DNA from: UKL13-3 sp040387195
GTDB lineage: Bacteria > Bacteroidota > Bacteroidia > UKL13-3
DNA length: 64,000 nucleotides
NCBI GenBank assembly: GCA_040387195.1
Contig: JAZKEF010000002.1
Coordinates: forward strand, 186,001-250,000
Direction: 5' to 3'
The notes beneath the pieces are model-generated. The model saw only the letters and a list, made by a program, of their open reading frames with translations, did not search any database and was not told the DNA's origin. Below, piece by piece: positions 8,146 to 16,124 of this stretch. A program made the translations under genes and the position numbers. Position 1 is the first letter of the stretch, and every line of letters starts with the position of its first letter.

Positions 8146-8194
8146 GTTAAGCCAATGTTAAACCAATGTTGTACTGAGGTTAAGTTAATGTTAA
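8146..8194 (-). promoter_or_regulatory. Pho-box-like array of five 11-bp direct repeats
   Basis: GTT occurs at 8146, 8157, 8168, 8179 and 8190, exactly 11 bp apart. Four of the five blocks are GTTAA, read as TTAAC in the direction of the gene. This matches the 11-bp period of Pho boxes and resembles the TTAACA half-site of the Bacillus PhoP box. It starts 3 nt upstream of the TTTG -33 candidate of the phosphate-selective porin. The spacing is read directly from the sequence; the regulator is inferred. Confidence 0.7.
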
Positions 8195-8357
8195 GACGTG
8201 CCAAAATAAGGGTTTGAGATGTCTTTTTGGTTAAGCTAACATTAACAGCAGCCAATTATGAAAAGACTAAAAACACGAGTCAGTTTGCAGAATAGCACAT
8301 CAATGAAGTCTGTGGGATTAGTGGAAACCGATTCTTGTAAACCATTCACATTATAAA

Positions 8358-8397
8358 CAAAAAAAGTCCGCATTAAGTTATTCACCTAATGCAGACC
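8358..8397 (-). terminator. Intrinsic terminator of the OsmC gene
   Basis: A stem of 10 bp with one mismatch (8366-8375 with 8387-8396) is followed on the minus strand by a run of seven T. It lies about 30 nt past the OsmC stop codon. Confidence 0.8.
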
Positions 8398-8425
8398 CTT
8401 TAATTGTATACCTATCGGAAGAAGA

Positions 8426-8839
8426 TTACGCGTTGAGCGTATGCTCAACCGAAATTTCCGTATTCAACAACTTACTGATTGGGCAGTTTGTTTTTGCATC
8501 AGCAACATACTCGGCAAATTGCTCATTGCTTACACCTTCAACCACCGCTTTGAGGCTCAACTCCGATTTGGTAATAGCTCCATTGTCGAGCGTAATGGCA
8601 CAAGTTGTTTCGAGGCTGCCCGGATTCAATCCCGCAGCGCTCAGGATAAAGCTCAGCTTCATAGTAAAACATCCTGCATGTGCTGCAGCAACCAGTTCCT
8701 CCGGGTTGGTTCCAACACCATCTGCAAAACGGGTATTGTATGAATATTGCGATTGATTCAATACGGTACTTTGTGTTGTTAGGTGTCCGCTACCTTCTTT
8801 TCCTGTGCCTTGCCAAAAGGCCGTTGCTGTTCTTCTCAT
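8426..8839 (-). CDS. OsmC family peroxiredoxin
   Basis: This 137-residue cytosolic thiol peroxidase probably reduces organic or inorganic peroxides. The two redox cysteines are visible at C57 (LVAAAHAGCFTMKLS) and C119 (TNCPISKLL), with the NPEEL motif before the first, as in OsmC. The length is normal. The gene is monocistronic with its own terminator. It is closer to OsmC than to Ohr by the GTNPEELVAAAHA signature. The start ATG at 8839 gives the standard RRTATAFWQGTGKEGSG opening. Confidence 0.93.
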   Translation of the reverse strand: MRRTATAFWQGTGKEGSGHLTTQSTVLNQSQYSYNTRFADGVGTNPEELVAAAHAGCFTMKLSFILSAAGLNPGSLETTCAITLDNGAITKSELSLKAVVEGVSNEQFAEYVADAKTNCPISKLLNTEISVEHTLNA

Positions 8840-8943
8840 GTTGTTATTAGTTATTGGGTTACTATGTTATTGTTTGCTGTTTAAAGGGAGGTAAAGATAG
8901 ATGTTTATTCTCTATCCGGGAATTTTTTCGGGTGTAAAACCAT

Positions 8944-9240
8944 TCAATCTGTTCGAAAAGACAAACCGTTTTGGGTTAGTGCGAATTGTAACGCGGGGAT
9001 TGAAGCGGGTCCTATTCCATGGAGGGCCAGGATTTCTTTCTTGGAATAGGTGGCCAGTTTTTGTATGGTTAGAATACCGGTATTCTCCAGCGCGCGTCTT
9101 GCAGGTGCCGATAGTGTTGCCAGGAATTCCAACTTTGGTTTGCGCTCCTGCTCACACATGGGGCAGGTTGGACAATCGGAACTCTTATAATAAGTGTGTC
9201 CGTTGGCACAGGTTTTCCGTTGTTTAAGTTTAACAGCCAC
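8944..9240 (-). CDS. Small zinc-ribbon/HhH protein, RNA polymerase alpha C-terminal-like
   Basis: The 98-residue product has an N-terminal Cys/His cluster (TCANGHTYYKSSDCPTCPMC) that looks like a small zinc-binding knuckle. A helix-hairpin-helix part follows (LSAPARRALENTGILTIQKL, then LHGIGPASIPALQ), like the RNA polymerase alpha C-terminal fold. It may bind DNA or RNA. I use the GTG at 9240 because family members open with AVKLxQRKTCANGHTYYKS. The start is 10 nt beyond the stop of the EF-hand membrane gene, so the two form an operon. Function unknown. Confidence 0.75.
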   Translation of the reverse strand: MAVKLKQRKTCANGHTYYKSSDCPTCPMCEQERKPKLEFLATLSAPARRALENTGILTIQKLATYSKKEILALHGIGPASIPALQFALTQNGLSFRTD

Positions 9241-9250
9241 ATTGTTTGTT

Positions 9251-11401
9251 TTAGAGATGCATAAATCCCAATTTCCATAACACATAAAACACAAGCGCAA
9301 TGAGTACAATACCGCCAACAGCAAAAGGCCAGAATGGACGTTTCTTTTTACTGAACGGATCGTTGAGGTTAATTTTTGCACCCGGAGGAAGAGTGGCCAG
9401 GTGGGTGAGCAAATTACCAAATTGAATATTTACGATCACGTTGGCATTAATGGCCCATCCGTTTGCATCGAGTATGGGAGCAAGGTTGCGTTTACGTAGT
9501 TTAAGATACGCCATAATCATTGCCGGTCCGCTAATAAGAAGCACCACTCCTGAAATGGCCAAAGGCATTTTCCAGAAGGTAAGTCCCAAAAACCCTGCAA
9601 TCACGGAAGCAATGGCCGCACCAATAGCGCCCAAGGCCAAACTGATGGCCGCAAATATTCCCACAAACTTTCCGATATCAAAGGGTGGTGCAGCTTTGGG
9701 AGCTTCAGCCGGTGCATTTACTATTTTGTGCTGGGCATCTTCAATCCCTTTGGAGGCACTGCCCGTTACCTTATCATCCTGCGAGGCGGCAAACTTATTT
9801 ACCTGAGTTTCCACAAAACGCGAAACCTTGCGGTAGGGCGACCAAAATGCCTGGCGAATGCTGATGGGGTTATCAATAATTTTAATGATGGTAGCATCCC
9901 AGTCGGTGCCCTGCCGGTCATAAAACAAGGCATTACGGCCCACCACCAGGTTATCAATATCGCCATTGGTAAGCGCTGCGAGGATAACCATCTTTTCGCT
10001 GGTGGTTCGCGAGGTACATTCACAATACATTAAAAACATCCCGCTCATGGAAGCCATGGTTCCATGTTTTTCCATGTTGGTAACACGGATACATAAGTCA
10101 CAACTTCGCTGGTCGATGTACAATGTTCCGGCCTGAAAAATGGATTTGTAGCCGGGTGAATAAAAGTCATAAAAGGTTACAAAGTTTTTGAGGAGCGTAT
10201 ACAGGTCGCGGTAATACCTAACGAGTTGATCAACCTTCATGATGCTGCTGGCTTCGTGCTCCAGTGCTTTGTCCTGCTCAATCAATGAGGTTAACAACGC
10301 TAGATCCTGCCCCGATAAAATTTCTTTGATTCTATCCAGTCCGAGCGACTCTACAGTGGCACCCTTTTCTTCTGCTTTCCATTGCACAAACTCGGTGAAC
10401 AATATTTCGAGCGATGACCAGTCACTTTCGGTAAGGGATGTTTTGCCTAGAAATTGTTGGAGTGAAACAAGGGTGTTAAACGAGAGCATTGCTTTTTCCC
10501 AAGCGGGATTTATTCCTTCACTCAGCGGCAACGGTTTTCCTGCTTCTACTTTTGCCAGCGGGTAGGTTGCAATTTCATCCAGCGAAGCCGACAGGTCTTT
10601 TTCGCTAATGGCCTCCACCCGCGCAACGGATAAGTTAAGCGCAGCAGTTGTTTGCGAATTGAAAGCCGCAAGCCGGCAACGGATAAAATAATCATCCACC
10701 TTGGCTTTAATGGCCGAATAGCTTGCATATGCTTCTTCACTGCTTTTTCCAAGCGGAAAAATAGCGGAGTTGCCTTCGGCTTTTGCATACCACTGCGCGT
10801 GCAATGAGCACGCATCTGTAAACTGTTGCAGTAGCTCTATCGAGATACCGGATTTTCCTCCAAGATCAGTTACCGAACCTGCACATGCCATCACCTCGTT
10901 GAGCAGGGTTTTGAGTGCAGCCGTTTCAACGGTATCTTCGGTAATAATCCCATCACCGTTAAAACGTGAAGCTGCAAATATTTTTTCGGTATCGGATGTT
11001 TCGGCCACGGTGAGTGATGTGGCGTTCTCCTTGCCGAGGTTGCGCAACATAATGTTGGCCGAAGAAATGAGTGTGCGTCCTTCATCCGTGCTGTCATCAA
11101 TAGCCGAGAGCGGAAACTCTTCATCCTGTTTCAACAAATCATCGGCATTTTTAAGAACACCAATCATCCATTTTACGGCTGCCAGCATTTCGGGAACGCG
11201 GATTTGTCCGTCATTATCGGTATCAATCAGTGCAAGTGTTTTATGATCGATCTCCAGACCGTATACCGGGCAGCTAAGCGCAGTCCAAAGCTTTTGATCG
11301 AGCTGGTGCAGGTGCATGAGGTCGGCCCCCGAATCTAGGTTTACGCGTTTAACGCCACCTACGGTTGAGAAGTTCCAGGTATGTTGATGAGTATAGTTCA
11401 T
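9251..11401 (-). CDS. Uncharacterised EF-hand-containing membrane protein
   Basis: I do not know the function of this 716-residue protein. A textbook calcium-binding EF-hand loop lies at residues 60-71 (DTDNDGQIRVPE). A second, degenerate loop follows near 146-157 (FNGDGIITED). A long, mainly helical soluble part of about 500 residues comes next, without a signal peptide. The C-terminus has glycine/alanine-rich membrane helices at about 575-645 and a last helix at 690-716. The topology suggests a large cytosolic domain anchored by the tail. It is the first gene of an operon with the small HhH protein. Confidence 0.7.
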   Translation of the reverse strand: MNYTHQHTWNFSTVGGVKRVNLDSGADLMHLHQLDQKLWTALSCPVYGLEIDHKTLALIDTDNDGQIRVPEMLAAVKWMIGVLKNADDLLKQDEEFPLSAIDDSTDEGRTLISSANIMLRNLGKENATSLTVAETSDTEKIFAASRFNGDGIITEDTVETAALKTLLNEVMACAGSVTDLGGKSGISIELLQQFTDACSLHAQWYAKAEGNSAIFPLGKSSEEAYASYSAIKAKVDDYFIRCRLAAFNSQTTAALNLSVARVEAISEKDLSASLDEIATYPLAKVEAGKPLPLSEGINPAWEKAMLSFNTLVSLQQFLGKTSLTESDWSSLEILFTEFVQWKAEEKGATVESLGLDRIKEILSGQDLALLTSLIEQDKALEHEASSIMKVDQLVRYYRDLYTLLKNFVTFYDFYSPGYKSIFQAGTLYIDQRSCDLCIRVTNMEKHGTMASMSGMFLMYCECTSRTTSEKMVILAALTNGDIDNLVVGRNALFYDRQGTDWDATIIKIIDNPISIRQAFWSPYRKVSRFVETQVNKFAASQDDKVTGSASKGIEDAQHKIVNAPAEAPKAAPPFDIGKFVGIFAAISLALGAIGAAIASVIAGFLGLTFWKMPLAISGVVLLISGPAMIMAYLKLRKRNLAPILDANGWAINANVIVNIQFGNLLTHLATLPPGAKINLNDPFSKKKRPFWPFAVGGIVLIALVFYVLWKLGFMHL

Positions 11402-11618
11402 GGTGCGAAGTTGAATGGTTTGTGTGCGAATTCACAACGATTTTCAACTAAATTAGGTAATTACCTGCAAGTGCAAAAGGAAAGTGCCAGAAAAACGTAC
11501 AGCATCCGAAGTGGCTGGCTGTATATAAGGAGGCGATTTGCTTTTAGCTGTTGGGTACACAGAGGCACGAAAAAGATAGAAGTTGGCAAGGCGGTCGCAA
11601 TTCCGCAATACATTTCAC

Positions 11619-11653
11619 AACCCATAACCCGCAATAAAAAACCTGCAACCTAT
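11619..11653. repeat. Heptad-period array 2
   Basis: Five consecutive 7-mers: AACCCAT, AACCCGC, AATAAAA, AACCTGC, AACCTAT. The last unit runs into the stop codon of the lycopene cyclase gene. The period and the AACCCGC unit relate it to the other arrays in this window. Confidence 0.55.
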
Positions 11654-12345
11654 TTGCGTTTGCGCTTTATTTTTCCCGAAAGCAATTCCATAACGGTAAC
11701 GGGTAACAGGAAACCGGTAAGTGCATAAAAGGTTTCTTCAACCGGAATGGTAAAGAGCCGCACACCAATTGTTTCTGTATCATTGTACCATATAAGTGGC
11801 TTGTCGGTAACCATTCCTGTTAGCACTCCACCCATAGCAAAAAACAGGACGAGGTAGATAAAGAATGCCATCCAAAAATGACCAATCCACTCTTTGCGCA
11901 GGAATAAATAATGAATGCTTAGCAATACTGCTGCAATGAGGCAATGGTAAAACGTGTATACCTGAGTTGAATTGAACAGCGCCAGAAAAAAAGCAGCAAC
12001 CAAAAAGAATAACGTAATGTGATGTTTCTGATTTCCAAATGGTGGAGTTGTGATATTGACCTTGAGTAAAGCATAGATAAACGTACCGCAAAAAGGAAGA
12101 ATAACAAAGAATAACCACTCTTCAGGCGGCAATCCGTTCCAGCGAATATGTCCAAGGTAATCGGAGTTAAAACCGATCACTCCGGATTGTTCAAAGCGGC
12201 CGTTCATGAAAATAAAGAGCAACGCGGCAAGGGCGATTCCTGCAAAGAGTCGTCCCCAGCTTTTATAAAAGGCAACCTTAGGGCCGAAGCTCAATGCAAA
12301 GGGCACCACAAATAAAAAAAACAAAAGCCAGGCAAATAATGACAT
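11650..12345 (-). CDS. crtYcd: Lycopene cyclase, fused CrtYc/CrtYd type
   Basis: This 231-residue integral membrane enzyme has seven or so hydrophobic helices and two internally related halves. Each half carries the acidic catalytic-type motif: PEEW at 74-77 and VEET at 202-205 (PxE-D/E pattern of heterodimeric lycopene cyclases). It would cyclise lycopene to beta-carotene in the inner membrane. The fused form is common in Bacteroidota. A second carotenoid gene (CruF-like, 13650) is nearby on the same strand, separated by two plus-strand genes. The rest of the carotenoid pathway is not in the window. Confidence 0.88.
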   Translation of the reverse strand: MSLFAWLLFFLFVVPFALSFGPKVAFYKSWGRLFAGIALAALLFIFMNGRFEQSGVIGFNSDYLGHIRWNGLPPEEWLFFVILPFCGTFIYALLKVNITTPPFGNQKHHITLFFLVAAFFLALFNSTQVYTFYHCLIAAVLLSIHYLFLRKEWIGHFWMAFFIYLVLFFAMGGVLTGMVTDKPLIWYNDTETIGVRLFTIPVEETFYALTGFLLPVTVMELLSGKIKRKRK

Positions 12346-12524
12346 GTTTAACTAAGGTGATTACGGGGTTGATAAATAAAGAGCAAAACGTATTACGATG
12401 ATACCCATTTATCCTGACCGGAAACCAACAGGATTTCCACAATTGCGAATGCAACAGTTCTGGTGATGTAGTTTGGGATTATTTGTACCGGTTAAAAAAG
12501 ACAAAAAGAAAGGAGTAGGAATGG

Positions 12525-12532
12525 TAAATTTG
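12525..12532 (+). promoter_or_regulatory. -7 element next to the P460-like gene start
   Basis: TAAATTTG is a perfect TAnnTTTG match and ends 4 nt before the ATG at 12537. If used, the transcript would begin at or inside the start codon. No TTTG -33 box at the usual distance was found. Confidence 0.4.
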
Positions 12533-12536
12533 AGGT

Positions 12537-13055
12537 ATGAAAACGCGAATCATATTGTTGGCAGCGATATTCAGCATATGCGCTGTTGCCTGCAAAAAGG
12601 ATGCAGATCCAAAATCGGGAACCCCCACCCCACAGGTAAATATGGATAGTTTACTTTATGCGAAGAGTAAAGAGCCTGGCTTTGGCTGGTATCAGCAAAA
12701 CGATGTGATTAAACGGTCGTCAACAGCATCGTCACACAGTAAATACTTCAGGGTGCGGTTTAATAGTGTTGCCTTGGTAGCGCTAACTGATAGCGGACGA
12801 TTACCAAAGGGTGGAGCCTTTCCGCAAGGTTCATTGGTGGTCAAAGAGTTATTCGACAGCACAACCGCCCCTTTGAAATACCTGGCCATGATGTACAAGG
12901 ATCCGAATAACAGTTTGGCGGTAAACGGATGGGTATGGCTGGAGCTGAAAGGCGATGGCGGTAATTATATAAGCGCCACCGAAAAAGGAGCTCAGTGTTT
13001 CGGATGCCATTCCGTGAACAGCCGCGATCAGGTGCGGGTGTTTGATTTGTTTTAG
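12537..13055 (+). CDS. Cytochrome P460-like lipoprotein
   Basis: This 172-residue protein has a lipoprotein signal (lipobox ICAVAC, Cys19), a beta-rich body with GxxxPxGSxVVKE, and a C-terminal haem c site CFGCHS, the layout of the cytochrome P460 fold. Known P460 proteins oxidise hydroxylamine or detoxify NO with a covalently cross-linked haem. The usual lysine cross-link cannot be checked by eye, so the enzymatic role is uncertain. It would sit in the periplasm, anchored by lipid. It is flanked by carotenoid genes on the other strand. Confidence 0.8.
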   Translation: MKTRIILLAAIFSICAVACKKDADPKSGTPTPQVNMDSLLYAKSKEPGFGWYQQNDVIKRSSTASSHSKYFRVRFNSVALVALTDSGRLPKGGAFPQGSLVVKELFDSTTAPLKYLAMMYKDPNNSLAVNGWVWLELKGDGGNYISATEKGAQCFGCHSVNSRDQVRVFDLF

Positions 13056-13146
13056 AAAAAAGATACTCAGATTCAGAAAATTTTTAATACATTTATTATA
13101 CATTTTCTTCTCTCGGGTAAATAGTATTCACGTAATAAATAAGCAC

Positions 13147-13590
13147 ATGAAAAATCTTGTATGTATGATCGTGTCAGCAATGATTGCATCGCTGGCCTTC
13201 GCTCAAAAGGTTGATGAAAAGACCGTTCCTTCGGCTGTTAAACAATCGTTGCAAAAGCAGTTTTCGGGAGCGCAGCGGATTAAATGGGAGCAGGAAAACG
13301 GCAATTACGAGGCCGAGTTCGTTATGAATAAAACGGAACTGTCTGCATGTTTTGATGCAACAGGTATGCTCATTGAAACCGAGGAGGAGATTCCTGTGGC
13401 ACAACTTCCTCAGGGAGCTCTTGATTATGTAAAAGCGAACCATGCCAGGCAGAAAGCAAAGGAAGCTGCCCGGATCACAGCGGCAGATGGAGTTGTTACG
13501 TATGAAGCTGAAGTAAAAGGGAAAGATCTGGTTTTTGACAACAACGGAAAATTTATCAGGGAAAAAAAGTACCAGTCGGAAAAGGAATAA
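13147..13590 (+). CDS. PepSY-like secreted protein
   Basis: This 147-residue protein has a signal peptide (cut near SLAFAQ) and two repeats of a PepSY-like/DUF2874 fold: VPSAVKQSLQKQFSGAQRIKWEQENGNYEAEF and a second copy from LPQGALDYVKANHARQKAKEA to the C-terminus. Such proteins are common in the Bacteroidota periplasm, and their role is unknown. The ATG at 13147 is chosen because it opens the signal peptide; the frame extends upstream but only into a non-coding-like stretch overlapping the P460 gene. Confidence 0.8.
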   Translation: MKNLVCMIVSAMIASLAFAQKVDEKTVPSAVKQSLQKQFSGAQRIKWEQENGNYEAEFVMNKTELSACFDATGMLIETEEEIPVAQLPQGALDYVKANHARQKAKEAARITAADGVVTYEAEVKGKDLVFDNNGKFIREKKYQSEKE

Positions 13591-13649
13591 AGGGTTTTCT
13601 GTGAATGAATGGGAATTGTGCAATGCAATCCTGATGAATAATTTGGATT

Positions 13650-14315
13650 TCAACCAAAGTTGAACAGCAGTTCCGGCAGCATACTTAATCCTGCGTAAAA
13701 GACAATCATAATGATATACCAAGCTATTGCTACCTTATTTTGGGCGTTAATTTCGAGCCGTTGAAACAGGTAGTTGAAAGCAAAGGCAAACGCAAACCAT
13801 GCGGTGTAATTTTGCATAGGAACTGTTTGGTTTTTCCAGTACCAGTAATCATACATAGGTGCGGCCTGCTCCATAAATACATCCAGCAATACCATTAGTG
13901 TGGCAGCAAGAAAGGCTTTGGGAAACCATCGGTTAAGCATAACTGATTGCGAACACAAACGATGGGCAATAATCGAAGAACAATAGTTGAGCAGCAACCA
14001 GCTTAAGCCAATAACAATGGGAATGTCGAGCACTTTATACCCTAGGTTATTTCCATAAAAATACTGTCCGAAAACGACACCGGTTTCCACACCGGCATAG
14101 GAAAGAATCCACCCGAACACAAATACAATCATCGCATACGCCACAAACCGGGGGTCGATGCGGGGATGGTTGGCAAACAACACAAAGGCGCTAATCAATA
14201 ACCCCATAGAGCTAAGGTGCAAAAGGTCGGTTTCAAACAACGTTGTGCTCACCAAAATGACAGCATACAGGATGCAAAGAAACAGAATGGAAATAACTGT
14301 TTTGGCTGGTTTCAT
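13650..14315 (-). CDS. Carotenoid biosynthesis protein (CruF-like, DUF422)
   Basis: This 221-residue multi-span membrane protein has the family signature GVETGVVFGQYFYGNNLGYK followed by a DIPIVIGLSWLLLNY helix and the acidic LLDVFMEQAAP motif. CruF-type enzymes hydrate the C-1',2' double bond of acyclic or monocyclic carotenoids; the exact reaction here is inferred. It is followed 14 nt upstream on the same strand by marC and lies 1.3 kb from the lycopene cyclase, which supports a carotenoid role. Confidence 0.8.
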   Translation of the reverse strand: MKPAKTVISILFLCILYAVILVSTTLFETDLLHLSSMGLLISAFVLFANHPRIDPRFVAYAMIVFVFGWILSYAGVETGVVFGQYFYGNNLGYKVLDIPIVIGLSWLLLNYCSSIIAHRLCSQSVMLNRWFPKAFLAATLMVLLDVFMEQAAPMYDYWYWKNQTVPMQNYTAWFAFAFAFNYLFQRLEINAQNKVAIAWYIIMIVFYAGLSMLPELLFNFG

Positions 14316-14329
14316 CTATAACAGTAAAA

Positions 14330-14890
14330 CTAGATGTTGGCTTTAAATAATTTCACAGCAATGGCCAGCAACACAATTCCAAAGAACTTCCGCAGCAATG
14401 TAAGTCCGGCTTTGCCCAATAGTTTTTCAATACGGTCGGTTGACTTAAGCGCAATGTATATTACAATAAGATTGATAACGACTCCCGCAAGAATGTTTTG
14501 ATATGCATAAATGGCTTTGAGCGAAATGAGCGTGGTTAATGTTCCTGAACCGGCAATTATGGGAAAGGCAATGGGAACAATGCTGCCCGCTTTATCATTG
14601 GGGTCGGCCCGAAAGATGGGAATACCCAGAATCATTTCGAGGGCAATGATAAAAATAACGATAGATCCTGCCATTGCAAAGGATGCAACATCAAGACCGA
14701 AAAGCCCCAGCAGCTTTTCTCCCAGAAACAGGAAAATAATCATCAGCGCTCCTGCAGCAATGGTTGCCCAACCTGCATCCAGGTGTGATGATTGTTGTTT
14801 GATATTGATGATAATAGGAAGTGCCCCCAAAATATCAATAATGGCAAACAGGGTTATGGTGATGGTGGTAATTTCTTGAATGGAAAACAT
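14330..14890 (-). CDS. MarC family integral membrane protein
   Basis: This 186-residue protein has six predicted helices. It shows the family features ALPIIINI near the N-terminus, GIPIFRADPNDKAGSIVPIAFPIIAGSGTL in the middle and a KFFGIVLLAIAVK C-terminal helix. The family was once linked to multiple antibiotic resistance, but that was not upheld, and the function is unknown. It sits 14 nt ahead of the CruF-like gene and 10 nt behind the O-antigen ligase, so it may be read through from the polysaccharide operon. Confidence 0.88.
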   Translation of the reverse strand: MFSIQEITTITITLFAIIDILGALPIIINIKQQSSHLDAGWATIAAGALMIIFLFLGEKLLGLFGLDVASFAMAGSIVIFIIALEMILGIPIFRADPNDKAGSIVPIAFPIIAGSGTLTTLISLKAIYAYQNILAGVVINLIVIYIALKSTDRIEKLLGKAGLTLLRKFFGIVLLAIAVKLFKANI

Positions 14891-14900
14891 GGTTGCAAAG

Positions 14901-16124
14901 CTAAACCATTTCCGATTCCTTCTTGCGATTGGTTGCTAAAAAAAGCATTTGCATGAGGGCGAAGAGCGTTACACCGGCCTGTCGCTCTAGGTAGTTTTCT
15001 GTTAAAAAGCAGATGCACATAAAGGTCAGGAAATATACATGAAGCTTGTTTGCGCTCTTAAACGCCCGCCAGAAACTATACAGCAATGTTCCTACAAAAG
15101 CGAGCAAACCAAACAATCCGGCAGTGAGCCAGCTGTTGAGGTATTCGTTGTGTGTATTGTAATCATGCGATTCGTAAACGGTTGTATCAAATTTGCCCAA
15201 ACAATCATTGAGGGCTTTTTGCACATTTCCGGTTCCAAGTCCCCACACCCAATATTCATCAAGCAACTCGGCATTACAGGTAAATATCCCCGAGCGCACA
15301 TTGGTTCCGTTATCATTATTACCCGAAGGTGCCTGCATGTTGGCTGCGTTAATTTCCAGGAGGCGTGCCTTGATGCTGGGTACCATGGATAAGGAAACAG
15401 TAATCAGCACCAACGCACCTAAAAACCACCAGCGGTAAGGATGTGTACGGGCTAGGTTAATAATAAAAAAGGCGGTGATCAACCCAAACGCAATCATGGT
15501 AGCCCTTGATGCTGCAAGCAAGCCTGCTGCAATACATAGCGTAATAAGCAGCAACCAAAACCAGCTTTGTACACCCGGACGAAATGGTGCGGTAAGTAGT
15601 TGGTGCAACTTGATAAATGCCGCCATATACATAATGGCGCAGTAATAGGTTGGGTGCAAACCTATATACTCTTCGAGCGATATTCGATAAGCAAAAGCAA
15701 AATCGTGACTGTTTACTGCATAACCTTTTAGCACAATAAGCAGGTTTCCGATAACAGCAATAAGCAGTGATGCAACACAAAAAATATTGAATGCCTTGTA
15801 CTGCTCTTCTTCGGTTGGACGAAGAGATACAAATCCAAAATGCAACCCCAGAATAACCAGCATCATTTTTACCTGTACAATGGCGATGCCCTGTGTAATA
15901 TTGTGTGAAGCGGCTAGTCCTGCGATATATGGAACAATTAGGGCAACCATTAAGAGAAAAAACCGGCCGTCAAACTTCCATTCGCGTGAGGATGCAAGGT
16001 ATATGAAGCCCGAGCACACCATGGTGAGTGAAACCAGTGAGATGAGGTGTGGCTTAAGCAGTGGGAAAGCACACAGGATAAAAAAAAGACTAAGATTGAC
16101 TTGCTTGGCCCACCTGGCTACCAT
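14901..16124 (-). CDS. O-antigen ligase family protein
   Basis: This 407-residue inner-membrane protein has about ten to twelve helices and a large periplasmic loop between about 270 and 340 containing GLGTGNVQKALNDC and YESHDYNTHNEYLNSW, the Wzy_C/WaaL signature (conserved His and Arg/Asn in the loop). It would join polysaccharide to lipid A core, or polymerise it. The start overlaps the 3' end of the GT4 gene by 35 nt, pointing to translational coupling. No other ligase or polymerase is seen in the locus. Confidence 0.85.
   Translation of the reverse strand: MVARWAKQVNLSLFFILCAFPLLKPHLISLVSLTMVCSGFIYLASSREWKFDGRFFLLMVALIVPYIAGLAASHNITQGIAIVQVKMMLVILGLHFGFVSLRPTEEEQYKAFNIFCVASLLIAVIGNLLIVLKGYAVNSHDFAFAYRISLEEYIGLHPTYYCAIMYMAAFIKLHQLLTAPFRPGVQSWFWLLLITLCIAAGLLAASRATMIAFGLITAFFIINLARTHPYRWWFLGALVLITVSLSMVPSIKARLLEINAANMQAPSGNNDNGTNVRSGIFTCNAELLDEYWVWGLGTGNVQKALNDCLGKFDTTVYESHDYNTHNEYLNSWLTAGLFGLLAFVGTLLYSFWRAFKSANKLHVYFLTFMCICFLTENYLERQAGVTLFALMQMLFLATNRKKESEMV

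Noticed and set aside
8901..9227. 108-codon plus-strand frame across the HhH protein gene
   Set aside because: It is antisense to the small HhH gene, which has a recognisable domain and operon context.
13590..13649. A sixth heptad array near AATGGGA/ATTGTGC/AATGCAA
   Set aside because: Only three loosely similar units are present, and the phase is lost at once. It is not distinguishable from chance by eye.
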